Positions 1-5,987 of a stretch of 8,187 bases of DNA are shown in pieces. Below the pieces are notes generated by a model. The model was not told the DNA's origin, ran no database searches, and saw only the letters and a program-made list of their open reading frames with translations. Positions within the stretch are counted from its first letter, which is position 1, and each line of letters starts with the position of its first letter. Source of the stretch: Caulobacteraceae bacterium UBA6225 (lineage in GTDB: Bacteria; Pseudomonadota; Alphaproteobacteria; Caulobacterales; Caulobacteraceae). Location of the stretch: NCBI GenBank assembly GCA_002441055.1, contig DJWR01000007.1, forward strand, positions 1,391-9,577. The letters are read 5' to 3'. Made by a program: the position numbers and the translations under genes.

Positions 1-309
1 ACCGGTCAGCGCCAGGATCCTGGCAAGACCTTCAAGGGCAAGAAGATGGCCGGCCACTACGGGGTCGAGACCGTCACCACCTTGAACCTGACCGTCTGGC
101 GGGTGGACGCCGAGCGTAACCTCATCCTGGTCAAGGGTGCGGTCCCCGGCTCCGAGGGCTCCTATGTCAAGATCCGCGACGCCGTGAAGTCGGCTCTGCC
201 GGCTGACGCGCCGAAGCCGGCTGGCGTCCGCAAGTCCGGCGCCCAGGCGTCTGCGCCTGCGGCCGAAGAAGCCCCGGCTCAAGAGCCGGCTGCGGAGGGG
301 CAGGAATAA
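1..309 (+). CDS. rplC: 50S ribosomal protein L3, C-terminal part (5' end outside window)
   Basis: L3 is an early-assembly 23S rRNA-binding protein near the peptidyl transferase centre. The frame is open from base 1 and gives 102 residues, so the gene is cut by the window edge. An internal ATG at 46 is not the start, because the L3 core continues upstream of it: residues 1-20 read TGQRQDPGKT then FKGKKMAGHY, the conserved loop of L3. In E. coli the matching loop holds the Gln methylated by PrmB, and one of the Gln residues at window residues 3 and 5 should correspond. After about residue 60 there is an Ala/Pro/Glu-rich tail of some 40 residues that E. coli L3 lacks; such tails occur in alphaproteobacteria. 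The stop TAA shares its last A with the rplD ATG (TAATG). Confidence 0.97.
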   Translation, partial: TGQRQDPGKTFKGKKMAGHYGVETVTTLNLTVWRVDAERNLILVKGAVPGSEGSYVKIRDAVKSALPADAPKPAGVRKSGAQASAPAAEEAPAQEPAAEGQE

Positions 310-947
310 TGAAGCTCGACGTCATCACCCTCGACGGCGGCAAGGGCGGCTCCATCGAGCTGTCCGACGCCATCTTCGGCATCGAAGAAATCCGTGGCGA
401 CATCCTTCAGCGTTGCGTGACCTGGCAGCTCGCCAAGCGCCGCGCCGGCACGCACAAGATCCAGGTGCGTAACGAAGTCTCGCGCACCGGCAAGAAGATG
501 TACAAGCAGAAGGGCACCGGCGGCGCCCGTCACGGCTCGCGCCGGGCGGCCCAGTTCGTCGGCGGCGCCAAGGCCCACGGTCCCGTGGTCCGCAGCCACG
601 CCTTCGACCTGCCCAAGAAGATCCGCGCCATGGCGCTCCGCCACGCCCTGTCCTCCAAGGCCAAGGCCGGCGCCCTCGTGGTGCTGGACTCCGCGGCTAT
701 CCCCGAGGCCAAGACCGCGGCTCTGCGCGCCAACTTCGCCAAGCTCGGCTGGACCAATGCTCTGGTCATCGCTGGCCCCGAGGTGGACGGCAACTTCCGT
801 CTGGCCGCGCGCAACATCCCCAATGTGGACGTCCTGCCGAACGCCGGCCTGAACGTCTATGACGTGCTGCGTCGCCACACCCTGGTCCTGACCAAGGACG
901 CGGTGGATGCGATCAATGCGCGGTTCTCTGAGAAGGAAGCTGCGTGA
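309..947 (+). CDS. rplD: 50S ribosomal protein L4
   Basis: L4 (212 residues, slightly longer than the roughly 200 of E. coli) binds 23S rRNA and sends a loop into the peptide exit tunnel. The loop is visible at about residues 56-96, with GKKMYKQKGTGGARHGS followed by a Gly/Arg-rich stretch; mutations in this loop confer macrolide resistance in other bacteria. The C-terminal half (about 120-205) is the globular alpha/beta domain. The ATG at 309 overlaps the rplC stop by one base; a purine-rich GGAGG at 294-298 lies 10 bases upstream, inside rplC. In E. coli, L4 represses its own operon through the S10 leader and by binding 23S-like structure; that leader would lie outside this window, so autoregulation cannot be judged here. 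Confidence 0.98.
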   Translation: MKLDVITLDGGKGGSIELSDAIFGIEEIRGDILQRCVTWQLAKRRAGTHKIQVRNEVSRTGKKMYKQKGTGGARHGSRRAAQFVGGAKAHGPVVRSHAFDLPKKIRAMALRHALSSKAKAGALVVLDSAAIPEAKTAALRANFAKLGWTNALVIAGPEVDGNFRLAARNIPNVDVLPNAGLNVYDVLRRHTLVLTKDAVDAINARFSEKEAA

Positions 948-1246
948 TGGCCGAGCCGACCGCCCGCCACTACGACACCATCCTGGCGCCGGTGATCACC
1001 GAAAAGGCGACCCTGCTTTCCGAGCAGAACAAGGTCGTCTTCCGGGTCGCCGCCGATGCGTCCAAGGATGAGATCGCCGCCGCTGTCGAAACGCTGTTCA
1101 AGGTCAATGTGACCAAGGTCAACACCCTGAACGTCAAGGGCAAGACCAAGCGTTTCCGCGGCATCACCGGTCGTCGTTCCGACGTCAAGAAAGCCATCGT
1201 GACGCTGGCCGAAGGCCAGTCGATCGACATCACTACGGGGCTCTGA
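947..1246 (+). CDS. rplW: 50S ribosomal protein L23
   Basis: L23 (99 residues) sits at the exit-tunnel rim and is the docking site for trigger factor and the signal recognition particle. The docking Glu is E19 in APVITEK, matching E18 of E. coli. The C-terminal signature NTLNVKGKTKRFRGITGRRSD spans residues 59-79, followed by KKAIVTLAEGQ. The ATG at 947 shares one base with the rplD stop (TGATG). A GTG three bases earlier at 944 is in frame, but starting there would only add one residue, and the AAGGA at 933-937 is 9 bases from the ATG, the better spacing. The stop TGA is followed after 4 bases by rplB. Confidence 0.97.
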   Translation: MAEPTARHYDTILAPVITEKATLLSEQNKVVFRVAADASKDEIAAAVETLFKVNVTKVNTLNVKGKTKRFRGITGRRSDVKKAIVTLAEGQSIDITTGL

Positions 1247-1250
1247 TCCG

Positions 1251-2087
1251 ATGGCCTTGAAGCAATTCAATCCGACTTCGCCCGGCCGTCGCGGCCTGGT
1301 GCTGGTCGACAAGTCTGAGCTCCACAAGGGCCGGCCTGAGAAGTCCCTCGTCGAGGGCCTGACCAAGTCCGGCGGGCGTGGCGGCGGCGGCCGTATCGCT
1401 GTCCGCTTCCGTGGCGGCGGCGCCAAGCGTCTCTACCGCAAGGTCGACTTCAAGCGTCGCAAGTTCGACGTGGTCGGCGTGGTCGAACGTCTGGAATATG
1501 ACCCCAACCGCACCGCCTTCATCGCCCTGGTGAAGTACGCCGATGGCGAGCTGGCCTATATCCTGGCGCCGCAGCGCCTGAAGGCCGGCGATGAGGTGAT
1601 CGCCTCCGAAAAGGCTGACGTGAAGCCGGGCAACGCCATGCCCCTGCGCGGCATGCCCATCGGCACGATCATTCATAATATCGAGCTGAAGCCCCTCAAG
1701 GGCGGCCAGGTCGCCCGTTCGGCTGGGGCCTACGCCCAGCTGGTCGGCCGCGACGCCGGTTACGCGCAGATCCGCCTGAACTCGGGCGAGCTGCGTATGG
1801 TCCAGGACACCTGCATGGCCACGGTCGGCGCGGTGTCCAACCAGGACCATATGAACGAAGTGCTCGGCAAGGCCGGCCGGTCGCGCCACAAGGGCCGTCG
1901 TCCTCACGTCCGCGGCGTGGCCATGAACCCGATCGACCACCCCCATGGTGGTGGTGAAGGCCGGACCTCTGGCGGTCGCCACCCGGTGACCCCGTGGGGC
2001 AAGCCGACCAAGGGGCGCAAGACCCGCACCAACAAGACGACGGATAAGTTCATCATCCGCTCGCGCCATGCTCGGAAGGCCCGCTAA
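1251..2087 (+). CDS. rplB: 50S ribosomal protein L2
   Basis: L2 (278 residues, E. coli 273) is a core 23S rRNA-binding protein needed for subunit joining and peptidyl transferase activity. It has an N-terminal OB-like RNA-binding domain (about 40-120), an SH3-like domain (about 125-200) and a basic C-terminal extension. The most conserved L2 segment is present at residues 220-250: VRGVAMNPIDHPHGGGEGR, ending in HPVTPWG. H230 corresponds to the functionally important H229 of E. coli. The C-terminus is strongly basic (TDKFIIRSRHARKAR). The start lies 4 bases after the rplW stop; the upstream GGGG at 1237-1240 is only a weak ribosome binding site, so coupling with rplW is likely. Confidence 0.98.
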   Translation: MALKQFNPTSPGRRGLVLVDKSELHKGRPEKSLVEGLTKSGGRGGGGRIAVRFRGGGAKRLYRKVDFKRRKFDVVGVVERLEYDPNRTAFIALVKYADGELAYILAPQRLKAGDEVIASEKADVKPGNAMPLRGMPIGTIIHNIELKPLKGGQVARSAGAYAQLVGRDAGYAQIRLNSGELRMVQDTCMATVGAVSNQDHMNEVLGKAGRSRHKGRRPHVRGVAMNPIDHPHGGGEGRTSGGRHPVTPWGKPTKGRKTRTNKTTDKFIIRSRHARKAR

Positions 2088-2090
2088 GTC

Positions 2091-2369
2091 ATGACCCGCT
2101 CCGTCTGGAAAGGTCCGTTCGTCGACGGATACCTGCTCAAGAAGGCCGAAGCTGCTCAAAGCTCCGGCCGCAAGGATGTGATCAAGACCTGGTCGCGTCG
2201 CTCCACCATCATGCCGCAATTCGTCGGCCTGACCTTTGGCGTCCATAACGGCCACAAGCATGTGCCCGTCCTGGTCTCCGAAGAGATGGTCGGCATGAAG
2301 TTCGGCGAATTCGCTCCGACCCGGTATTTCCCGGGTCACGCGGCCGACAAGAAGGCCAAGAGGAAGTAG
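2091..2369 (+). CDS. rpsS: 30S ribosomal protein S19
   Basis: S19 (92 residues, the same as E. coli) lies in the head of the 30S subunit, binds 16S rRNA with S13 and contacts the A-site region. The opening MTRSVWKGPFVDGYLLKKAE and the later TWSRRSTIMPQFVGLTFGVHNG (residues 33-54) are diagnostic. The region KFGEFAPTRYFPGHAADKKAK near the C-terminus is the conserved rRNA-binding signature. The start follows the rplB stop by 3 bases. A GGAAGG at 2074-2079 lies 11 bases upstream. The bases AGTC just before the ATG recur before rplV and rplP. Confidence 0.98.
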   Translation: MTRSVWKGPFVDGYLLKKAEAAQSSGRKDVIKTWSRRSTIMPQFVGLTFGVHNGHKHVPVLVSEEMVGMKFGEFAPTRYFPGHAADKKAKRK

Positions 2370-2371
2370 TC

Positions 2372-2752
2372 ATGGCCAAGCAAGCGAAAGCGCGCCGCCT
2401 GGCGTCCGTCGAGGCCATGGCCAAGGTTCGGACCCTGCGGATCAGCCCTCAGAAGCTGAACCTCGTGGCCCAGTCGATCCGTGGCCTCAAGGTCCAGCAG
2501 GCGCTGAACGAGCTCGAATTCAGCCAGAAGCGCATCGCTCGCGATGTGCGCAAGGCCCTGTATTCGGCCGTTTCCAACGCCGAGAACAACCACAACCTCG
2601 ACATCGACTCGCTCGTCGTCGCCGAGGCCTTCGTGGGCAAGAACCTGGTGATGAAGCGCTTCCATGCCCGTGCGCGTGGACGCGCCTCGCGGGTCGAGAA
2701 GCCCTTCTCCGAGATCACCATCGTGGTCCGCGAACTTGGTGAGGCTGCCTGA
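2372..2752 (+). CDS. rplV: 50S ribosomal protein L22
   Basis: L22 (126 residues) binds all domains of 23S rRNA and extends a beta hairpin into the exit tunnel. The core begins around residue 20 (VRTLRISPQKLNLVAQSIRG), and the tunnel hairpin is about residues 92-112, with KRFHARARGRASRVEKP at 95-111. It is about 12-16 residues longer at the N-terminus than E. coli L22. An internal ATG at 2417 would give an E. coli-like length. I prefer 2372 because it follows the rpsS stop by 2 bases, has AGGA at 2361-2364 with 7-base spacing, and alphaproteobacterial L22 proteins usually carry such a Lys/Arg/Ala-rich extension. The stop overlaps rpsC by one base (TGATG). Confidence 0.97.
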   Translation: MAKQAKARRLASVEAMAKVRTLRISPQKLNLVAQSIRGLKVQQALNELEFSQKRIARDVRKALYSAVSNAENNHNLDIDSLVVAEAFVGKNLVMKRFHARARGRASRVEKPFSEITIVVRELGEAA

Positions 2753-3504
2753 TGGGTCAGAAAATCAATCCAGTCGGGCTTCGCCTCGGCATCAACCGCA
2801 CCTGGGACAGCCGCTGGTTCGCCGACGGCCGTGACTATGGTCGGCTGCTGCACGAAGACCTGAAGATCCGCAAGGAACTGAAGAAGCGTCTGGCCCAGGC
2901 CGGCGTTTCGCGGATTATCATCGAGCGTCCGCACAAGAAGTGCCGCATCACCATCTATGCGGCGCGTCCGGGCGTGATCATCGGCAAGAAGGGCGCCGAC
3001 ATCGACAAGCTCCGCAAGGACCTGTCGGCCCTGACGGACGGTGACGTGCACCTGAACATCGTCGAGATCCGCAAGCCGGAAACCGACGCCCAGCTGGTGG
3101 CCGAGAACATCGCCCAGCAGCTCGAGCGCCGGATCGCCTTCCGTCGCGCCATGAAGCGTTCCATGCAGTCGGCCATGCGTCTCGGCGCCAAGGGCGTCCG
3201 CATCAACGTTTCGGGTCGTCTGGGCGGCGCGGAAATTGCCCGGATGGAATGGTACCGCGAGGGCCGCGTTCCGCTGCACACCCTGCGGGCCGACATCGAT
3301 TACGGTTTCGCTGAAGCCAAGACCACCTACGGCATCATTGGCGTGAAGGTCTGGGTCTTCAAAGGCGAAGTCCTCGAGCACGACCCGATGGCTCTCGACA
3401 AGCGTCTGGCCACCGAATCCGGCCCGGCCGGCGAGGGCGGCGGCCGTGGCGATCGTGGAGACCGTGGCCCGCGTCGCGACCGCCGCGACCAGGCTGGCGC
3501 GTAA
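2752..3504 (+). CDS. rpsC: 30S ribosomal protein S3
   Basis: S3 (250 residues, E. coli 233) forms part of the mRNA entry channel and its helicase activity. Residues 1-16 (MGQKINPVGLRLGINR) are the family opening. A type II KH domain spans about 40-110, with the GxxG loop G78-K-K-G81 in VIIGKKG. The C-terminal domain (about 120-210) contains FRRAMKR; R131, R132 and K135 match the E. coli residues that contact mRNA. Residues 222-250 are an added Gly/Arg/Asp-rich tail (GRGDRGDRGPRRDRRDQ), probably disordered, absent from E. coli but of a kind seen in alphaproteobacteria. The ATG shares one base with the rplV stop and has only a weak GAGG upstream, consistent with coupled translation. Confidence 0.98.
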   Translation: MGQKINPVGLRLGINRTWDSRWFADGRDYGRLLHEDLKIRKELKKRLAQAGVSRIIIERPHKKCRITIYAARPGVIIGKKGADIDKLRKDLSALTDGDVHLNIVEIRKPETDAQLVAENIAQQLERRIAFRRAMKRSMQSAMRLGAKGVRINVSGRLGGAEIARMEWYREGRVPLHTLRADIDYGFAEAKTTYGIIGVKVWVFKGEVLEHDPMALDKRLATESGPAGEGGGRGDRGDRGPRRDRRDQAGA

Positions 3505-3507
3505 GGA
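3503..3507 (+). promoter_or_regulatory. Ribosome binding site of rplP, overlapping the rpsC stop
   Basis: AAGGA begins with the last two bases of the rpsC stop codon (TAAGGA) and lies 9 bases before the rplP ATG. The overlap means a ribosome terminating on rpsC covers the site used for rplP. Confidence 0.7.
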
Positions 3508-3516
3508 TTACTAGTC

Positions 3517-3945
3517 ATGCTGTCTCCTAAGAAGACCAAGTTTCGGAAGCAGTTCAAAGGTCGCATCCATGGTGCGGCCAAGGGCGGCTTCACGCTGAAC
3601 TTCGGCTCCTATGGCCTGAAGTCCCTCGAGCCGGAGCGCGTCACCGCGCGCCAGATCGAGGCTGCTCGTCGGGCGATTACGCGCCAGATGAAGCGTCAGG
3701 GCCGGGTGTGGATCCGGATTTTTCCGGACCTGCCTGTCACCGACAAGCCTGCCGAAGTCCGTATGGGTAAGGGTAAGGGCTCGGTGGAATACTGGGCCGC
3801 TCGGGTTCATCCCGGCCGCATCATGTTCGAGATCGACGGGGTTCCCGACGATATCGCCCGTGAGGCCCTGCGCCTCGGCGCCGCCAAGCTGCCGGTGAAG
3901 ACCCGTATCGTCACCCGCATCGATCCTATCGCGGAGCACGCGTGA
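3517..3945 (+). CDS. rplP: 50S ribosomal protein L16
   Basis: L16 (142 residues, E. coli 136) organises the A-site tRNA binding region of the large subunit, between the 5S rRNA region and the peptidyl transferase centre. The opening MLSPKKTKFRKQFKGRIHG, the segment SLEPERVTARQIEAARRAI (36-54) and the strongly conserved VRMGKGKGSVEYWAARVHPG (81-100) are diagnostic. R82 in VRMGKGKG aligns with E. coli R81, which is hydroxylated there by the oxygenase YcfD; whether this organism modifies it cannot be told. The start follows rpsC by 12 bases with a good ribosome binding site. The stop TGA overlaps the rpmC ATG by one base. Confidence 0.98.
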   Translation: MLSPKKTKFRKQFKGRIHGAAKGGFTLNFGSYGLKSLEPERVTARQIEAARRAITRQMKRQGRVWIRIFPDLPVTDKPAEVRMGKGKGSVEYWAARVHPGRIMFEIDGVPDDIAREALRLGAAKLPVKTRIVTRIDPIAEHA

Positions 3946-4139
3946 TGAAAGCCGCTGACGTCCGGGGCATGAGCCCTGATCAGATCGCCGAGTCGTTGCT
4001 GAACCTGAAGAAGGAGCAGTTCAACCTGCGCTTCCAGGCGGCCACCGGCCAGGTGGAGAAGACCCACCGAGTCAACGAGATCCGCAAGGACATCGCCCGG
4101 CTGAAGACCATCCTGCGCGGCAAGCAGGCTTCGGCCTAA
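3945..4139 (+). CDS. rpmC: 50S ribosomal protein L29
   Basis: L29 (64 residues, E. coli 63) is a two-helix coiled-coil protein beside L23 at the exit-tunnel rim. The family pattern is visible: an N-terminal KAADVRGMSPDQIAESLLNL helix, then KKEQFNLRFQAATGQ at 22-36, and a second helix with RVNEIRKDIARLKTIL at 42-57. The ATG at 3945 overlaps the rplP stop (TGATG). An in-frame GTG at 3942 would add one Met, but the CGGAG at 3932-3936 has an 8-base spacing to the ATG, and the same TGATG arrangement is used at three other junctions here. Confidence 0.97.
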   Translation: MKAADVRGMSPDQIAESLLNLKKEQFNLRFQAATGQVEKTHRVNEIRKDIARLKTILRGKQASA

Positions 4140-4143
4140 GGAG
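4138..4143 (+). promoter_or_regulatory. Ribosome binding site of rpsQ, overlapping the rpmC stop
   Basis: AAGGAG includes the last two bases of the rpmC stop (TAAGGAG). It is 7 bases from the ATG at 4151 but only 4 from the in-frame TTG at 4148, which decides the rpsQ start in favour of the ATG. Confidence 0.8.
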
Positions 4144-4150
4144 ACCATTG

Positions 4151-4402
4151 ATGCCGAAACGTATTCTGGAAGGCGTGGTCGTTTCCGATAAGGGCGACAA
4201 GACCATTGTGGTCCGTGTCGAGCGCACCATCCTGCACCCGGTTCTGAAGAAGATCGTCCGTCGTTCGAAGCGCTATCACGCGCACGACGAGGGCAACACC
4301 TACAAGATCGGCGAGCGCGCTCGGATCATCGAGTGCGCGCCGAAGTCCAAGCTTAAGACCTGGGAGGTCCTGCCCAAGCAGACCGCCCAGTCAGCGACAT
4401 AA
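4151..4402 (+). CDS. rpsQ: 30S ribosomal protein S17
   Basis: S17 (83 residues, E. coli 84) is an OB-fold primary binder of 16S rRNA in the 30S body, important for early assembly. The N-terminus PKRILEGVVVSDKGDKTIVV (2-21) and the basic stretch HPVLKKIVRRSKRYHAHDE (29-47) are typical. GERARIIECAPKSKLKTW (54-71) carries the S17 family signature. The ATG at 4151 was chosen over a TTG at 4148 because of ribosome binding site spacing and because MPKR is the family opening. This is the last gene of the S10 part; only 16 bases separate it from rplN, with no room for the separate spc promoter found in E. coli. Confidence 0.97.
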   Translation: MPKRILEGVVVSDKGDKTIVVRVERTILHPVLKKIVRRSKRYHAHDEGNTYKIGERARIIECAPKSKLKTWEVLPKQTAQSAT

Positions 4403-4403
4403 G

Positions 4404-4409
4404 AGAGGA
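4404..4409 (+). promoter_or_regulatory. Ribosome binding site of rplN
   Basis: AGAGGA lies 9 bases before the rplN ATG and fills most of the 16-base rpsQ-rplN gap. It marks the S10-spc boundary as a normal intra-operon junction. Confidence 0.7.
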
Positions 4410-4418
4410 TCGCTTCTA

Positions 4419-4787
4419 ATGATCCAGATGCAGACTAACCTCGAAGTCGCCGACAATTCCGGCGCGCGTCGTGTGATGTGCATCAAAGTCCTGGGCGGCG
4501 CCGGTCGGCGTTACGCTGGCGTGGGCGACAAGATTGTCGTCTCCGTGAAGGAAGCCATCCCGCGCGGTCGCGTGAAGAAGGGCGACGTGCTGCAGGCCAT
4601 CGTGGTCCGCACCTCGTCGGCCATCAAGCGCAAGGACGGTTCGGTCATCCGCTTCGACAAGAACGCCGCGGTGATCGTCAACAAGCAGAGCGAGCCGATC
4701 GGCACGCGGATCTTCGGCCCGGTTCCCCGTGAACTGCGCGCCAAGAACCACATGAAGATCATTTCCCTCGCCCCTGAGGTGCTGTGA
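4419..4787 (+). CDS. rplN: 50S ribosomal protein L14
   Basis: L14 (122 residues, as in E. coli 123) lies on the subunit interface near bridge B8 and L19, and in other bacteria is the target of the silencing factor RsfS. It begins MIQMQTNLEVADNSGARRVM; ADNSGA at 11-16 is part of the family signature, followed by GRVKKGDVLQAIVVRT at 50-65 and RFDKNAAVIVNKQSEPIGTR at 78-97. GPVPRELR (100-107) precedes the conserved C-terminus MKIISLAPEVL. It is the first spc-type gene. The stop TGA overlaps the rplX ATG by one base. Confidence 0.98.
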   Translation: MIQMQTNLEVADNSGARRVMCIKVLGGAGRRYAGVGDKIVVSVKEAIPRGRVKKGDVLQAIVVRTSSAIKRKDGSVIRFDKNAAVIVNKQSEPIGTRIFGPVPRELRAKNHMKIISLAPEVL

Positions 4788-5101
4788 TGGCCGCGAAGAT
4801 CAAGAAGGGTGACCGCGTCGTCGTCCTGGCTGGCAAGGATAAGGGCCGTCAGGGTTCCGTCGTCCGCGTGATGCCGAAGGAAGAGCGCGTTGTGGTGGAA
4901 GGCCTGAACATGGTTCAGCGTCACACCCGTCCGACGCAGGGCGATCCCCAGGGTGGGATCAAGAACAAGGAAGCGCCGCTTCACGTCTCGAACGTGGCCA
5001 TCGTCGACTCCAACGGCAAGCCGACCCGCGTCGGTTTCAAGATTGAAGGCGATAAGAAGGTTCGCGTCGCCAAGACGACCGGCGAGGTTATCAATGGCTG
5101 A
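4787..5101 (+). CDS. rplX: 50S ribosomal protein L24
   Basis: L24 (104 residues, the same as E. coli) is an assembly initiator that binds the 5' end of 23S rRNA and sits near the exit tunnel. The KOW motif is seen at about residues 5-32: IKKGDRVVVLAGKDKGRQG then VVRV. VEGLNMVQRHTRP (37-49) and QGGIKNKEAPLHVSNV (55-70) are further family signatures. The ATG at 4787 shares a base with the rplN stop (TGATG); an in-frame GTG at 4784 would add one residue. TGAGGT at 4775-4780 gives acceptable spacing. The last 8 bases overlap the rplE start, the longest overlap in the window. Confidence 0.97.
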   Translation: MAAKIKKGDRVVVLAGKDKGRQGSVVRVMPKEERVVVEGLNMVQRHTRPTQGDPQGGIKNKEAPLHVSNVAIVDSNGKPTRVGFKIEGDKKVRVAKTTGEVING

Positions 5102-5651
5102 TCAGGCTTACGAACCCCGGCTGAAAACCGAATATCGCCAGCGTATCCGCGCGGCGATGAAGGAACAGTTCGGCTACACCAACGAGATGCAGATCCCCAA
5201 GCTGGACAAGATCGTCCTGAACATGGGCGTCGGCGAAGCGGTGGCCGACAGCAAGAAGATCCAGTCGGCCATCACCGACCTGACCAAGATCGCTGGTCAG
5301 AAGCCTGCGCCCACCCGTGCCCGCCAGTCCATCGCCGGCTTCAAGCTGCGCGAGAACATGGTGATCGGCGCCAAGGTGACCCTGCGCAAGGATCGGATGT
5401 ACGAGTTCCTCGACCGTCTGGTGACCATCGCCCTGCCGCGGGTGAAGGACTTCCGCGGCCTGAAGCCGACCTCGTTTGACGGCCGTGGCAACTACGCCAT
5501 GGGCCTGAAGGAGCACCTGGTGTTCCCCGAGATCAACTATGACCAGATCGACCAGGTCTGGGGCATGGACATCATCGTCTGCACGACTGCGAAGACCGAC
5601 GACGAAGCCCGACAGCTTCTCCGGGAATTCCAGTTCCCGTTCAACGCTTAG
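5094..5651 (+). CDS. rplE: 50S ribosomal protein L5
   Basis: L5 (185 residues, E. coli 179) binds 5S rRNA with L18 and contacts the P-site tRNA and S13 in the intersubunit bridge. Signatures: MQIPKLDKIVLNMGVGEAV at 32-50, GQKPAPTRARQSIAGFKLRE at 68-87, and FPEINYDQIDQVWGMDIIV at 144-162. The reading frame stays open upstream into rplX as far as 4953, but that part is an out-of-frame reading of rplX. The ATG at 5094 is preferred because GAGG at 5084-5087 is 6 bases upstream and MADQAYEPRLKTEY matches the family opening. In E. coli, S8 represses the spc operon by binding at the rplE start; I could not recognise that structure here. Confidence 0.97.
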   Translation: MADQAYEPRLKTEYRQRIRAAMKEQFGYTNEMQIPKLDKIVLNMGVGEAVADSKKIQSAITDLTKIAGQKPAPTRARQSIAGFKLRENMVIGAKVTLRKDRMYEFLDRLVTIALPRVKDFRGLKPTSFDGRGNYAMGLKEHLVFPEINYDQIDQVWGMDIIVCTTAKTDDEARQLLREFQFPFNA

Positions 5652-5659
5652 GAACGGGG

Positions 5660-5664
5660 AAGGA
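5660..5664 (+). promoter_or_regulatory. Ribosome binding site of rpsN
   Basis: AAGGA, within the longer purine run GGGGAAGGA at 5656-5664, lies 8 bases before the rpsN ATG in the 21-base rplE-rpsN gap. Confidence 0.75.
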
Positions 5665-5672
5665 TAGAAGAC

Positions 5673-5978
5673 ATGGCCAAGAAAAGCGCAGTCAACCGCA
5701 ACGAGAAGGTCAAGGCCCTCGTCAAGCAATATGCCGAAAAGCGCGCCGCGCTGAAGGCGATCGCCAACGACGAAAGCCTGCCCCTGGAAGAGCGTTTCGA
5801 AGCCCGCCTGAAGCTGGCCGAGCTGCCGCGCAGCTCGTCCAAGGTGCGGATTCGCAACCGTTGCGACGTCACCGGCCGCCCGCGCGGCTACTATCGTAAG
5901 CTGAGAATGAGCCGGATCGCCCTGCGTGATCTGGGCTCTGCCGGGCTCGTCCCCGGTCTCGTCAAGTCGAGCTGGTAG
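5673..5978 (+). CDS. rpsN: 30S ribosomal protein S14, long zinc-free form
   Basis: S14 (101 residues, E. coli 101) is a late-assembling protein of the 30S head, near S3 and S10. This is the long form that lacks the zinc-binding CXXC pairs: only one Cys (C64) is present, in the signature RNRCDVTGRPRGYYRKLRMS at 61-80. The N-terminal half (about 1-55) is helical and basic, beginning MAKKSAVNRNEKVKALVKQY. The C-terminus ends in KSSW, as usual for the family. A 21-base gap with a good ribosome binding site separates it from rplE, and the stop TAG lies within the rpsH ribosome binding site. Confidence 0.98.
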   Translation: MAKKSAVNRNEKVKALVKQYAEKRAALKAIANDESLPLEERFEARLKLAELPRSSSKVRIRNRCDVTGRPRGYYRKLRMSRIALRDLGSAGLVPGLVKSSW

Positions 5979-5982
5979 GAGG
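5977..5982 (+). promoter_or_regulatory. Ribosome binding site of rpsH, overlapping the rpsN stop
   Basis: AGGAGG, the strongest match to the anti-Shine-Dalgarno sequence in the window, includes the last two bases of the rpsN stop (TAGGAGG). It is 5 bases from the ATG at 5988 and 8 bases from the following in-frame GTG at 5991, so either could be used; I keep the ATG. Confidence 0.8.
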
Positions 5983-5987
5983 GGCCC

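Noticed and set aside
279..878. Minus-strand open frame of 199 codons opposite rplD
   Set aside because: Lies opposite conserved L4 coding sequence; no motif and typical shadow composition.
1233..2339. Long minus-strand open frame of 368 codons opposite rplB and rpsS
   Set aside because: It lies wholly opposite two clear ribosomal protein genes. High G+C codon use leaves few stops on the opposite strand, and the translation (rich in His, Asp, Ala, Gly, Leu) shows no family motif.
2417..2752. Shorter L22 starting at the internal ATG 2417
   Set aside because: The upstream ATG has better spacing to a ribosome binding site and to the rpsS stop, and extended L22 N-termini are usual in alphaproteobacteria.
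2449..3381. Minus-strand open frame of 310 codons opposite rplV and rpsC
   Set aside because: Shadow of conserved genes; low-complexity composition with no recognisable domain.
4953..5093. Upstream extension of the rplE frame into rplX
   Set aside because: It is an alternative reading of conserved L24 sequence. The extra residues (Arg/Ser-rich) are not L5-like, and the ATG at 5094 has a suitable ribosome binding site.
5060..5130. Possible S8-binding regulatory structure at the rplE start, as in E. coli
   Set aside because: I could not find a helix with the conserved core of the S8 site in 16S helix 21, only short unconvincing complements.
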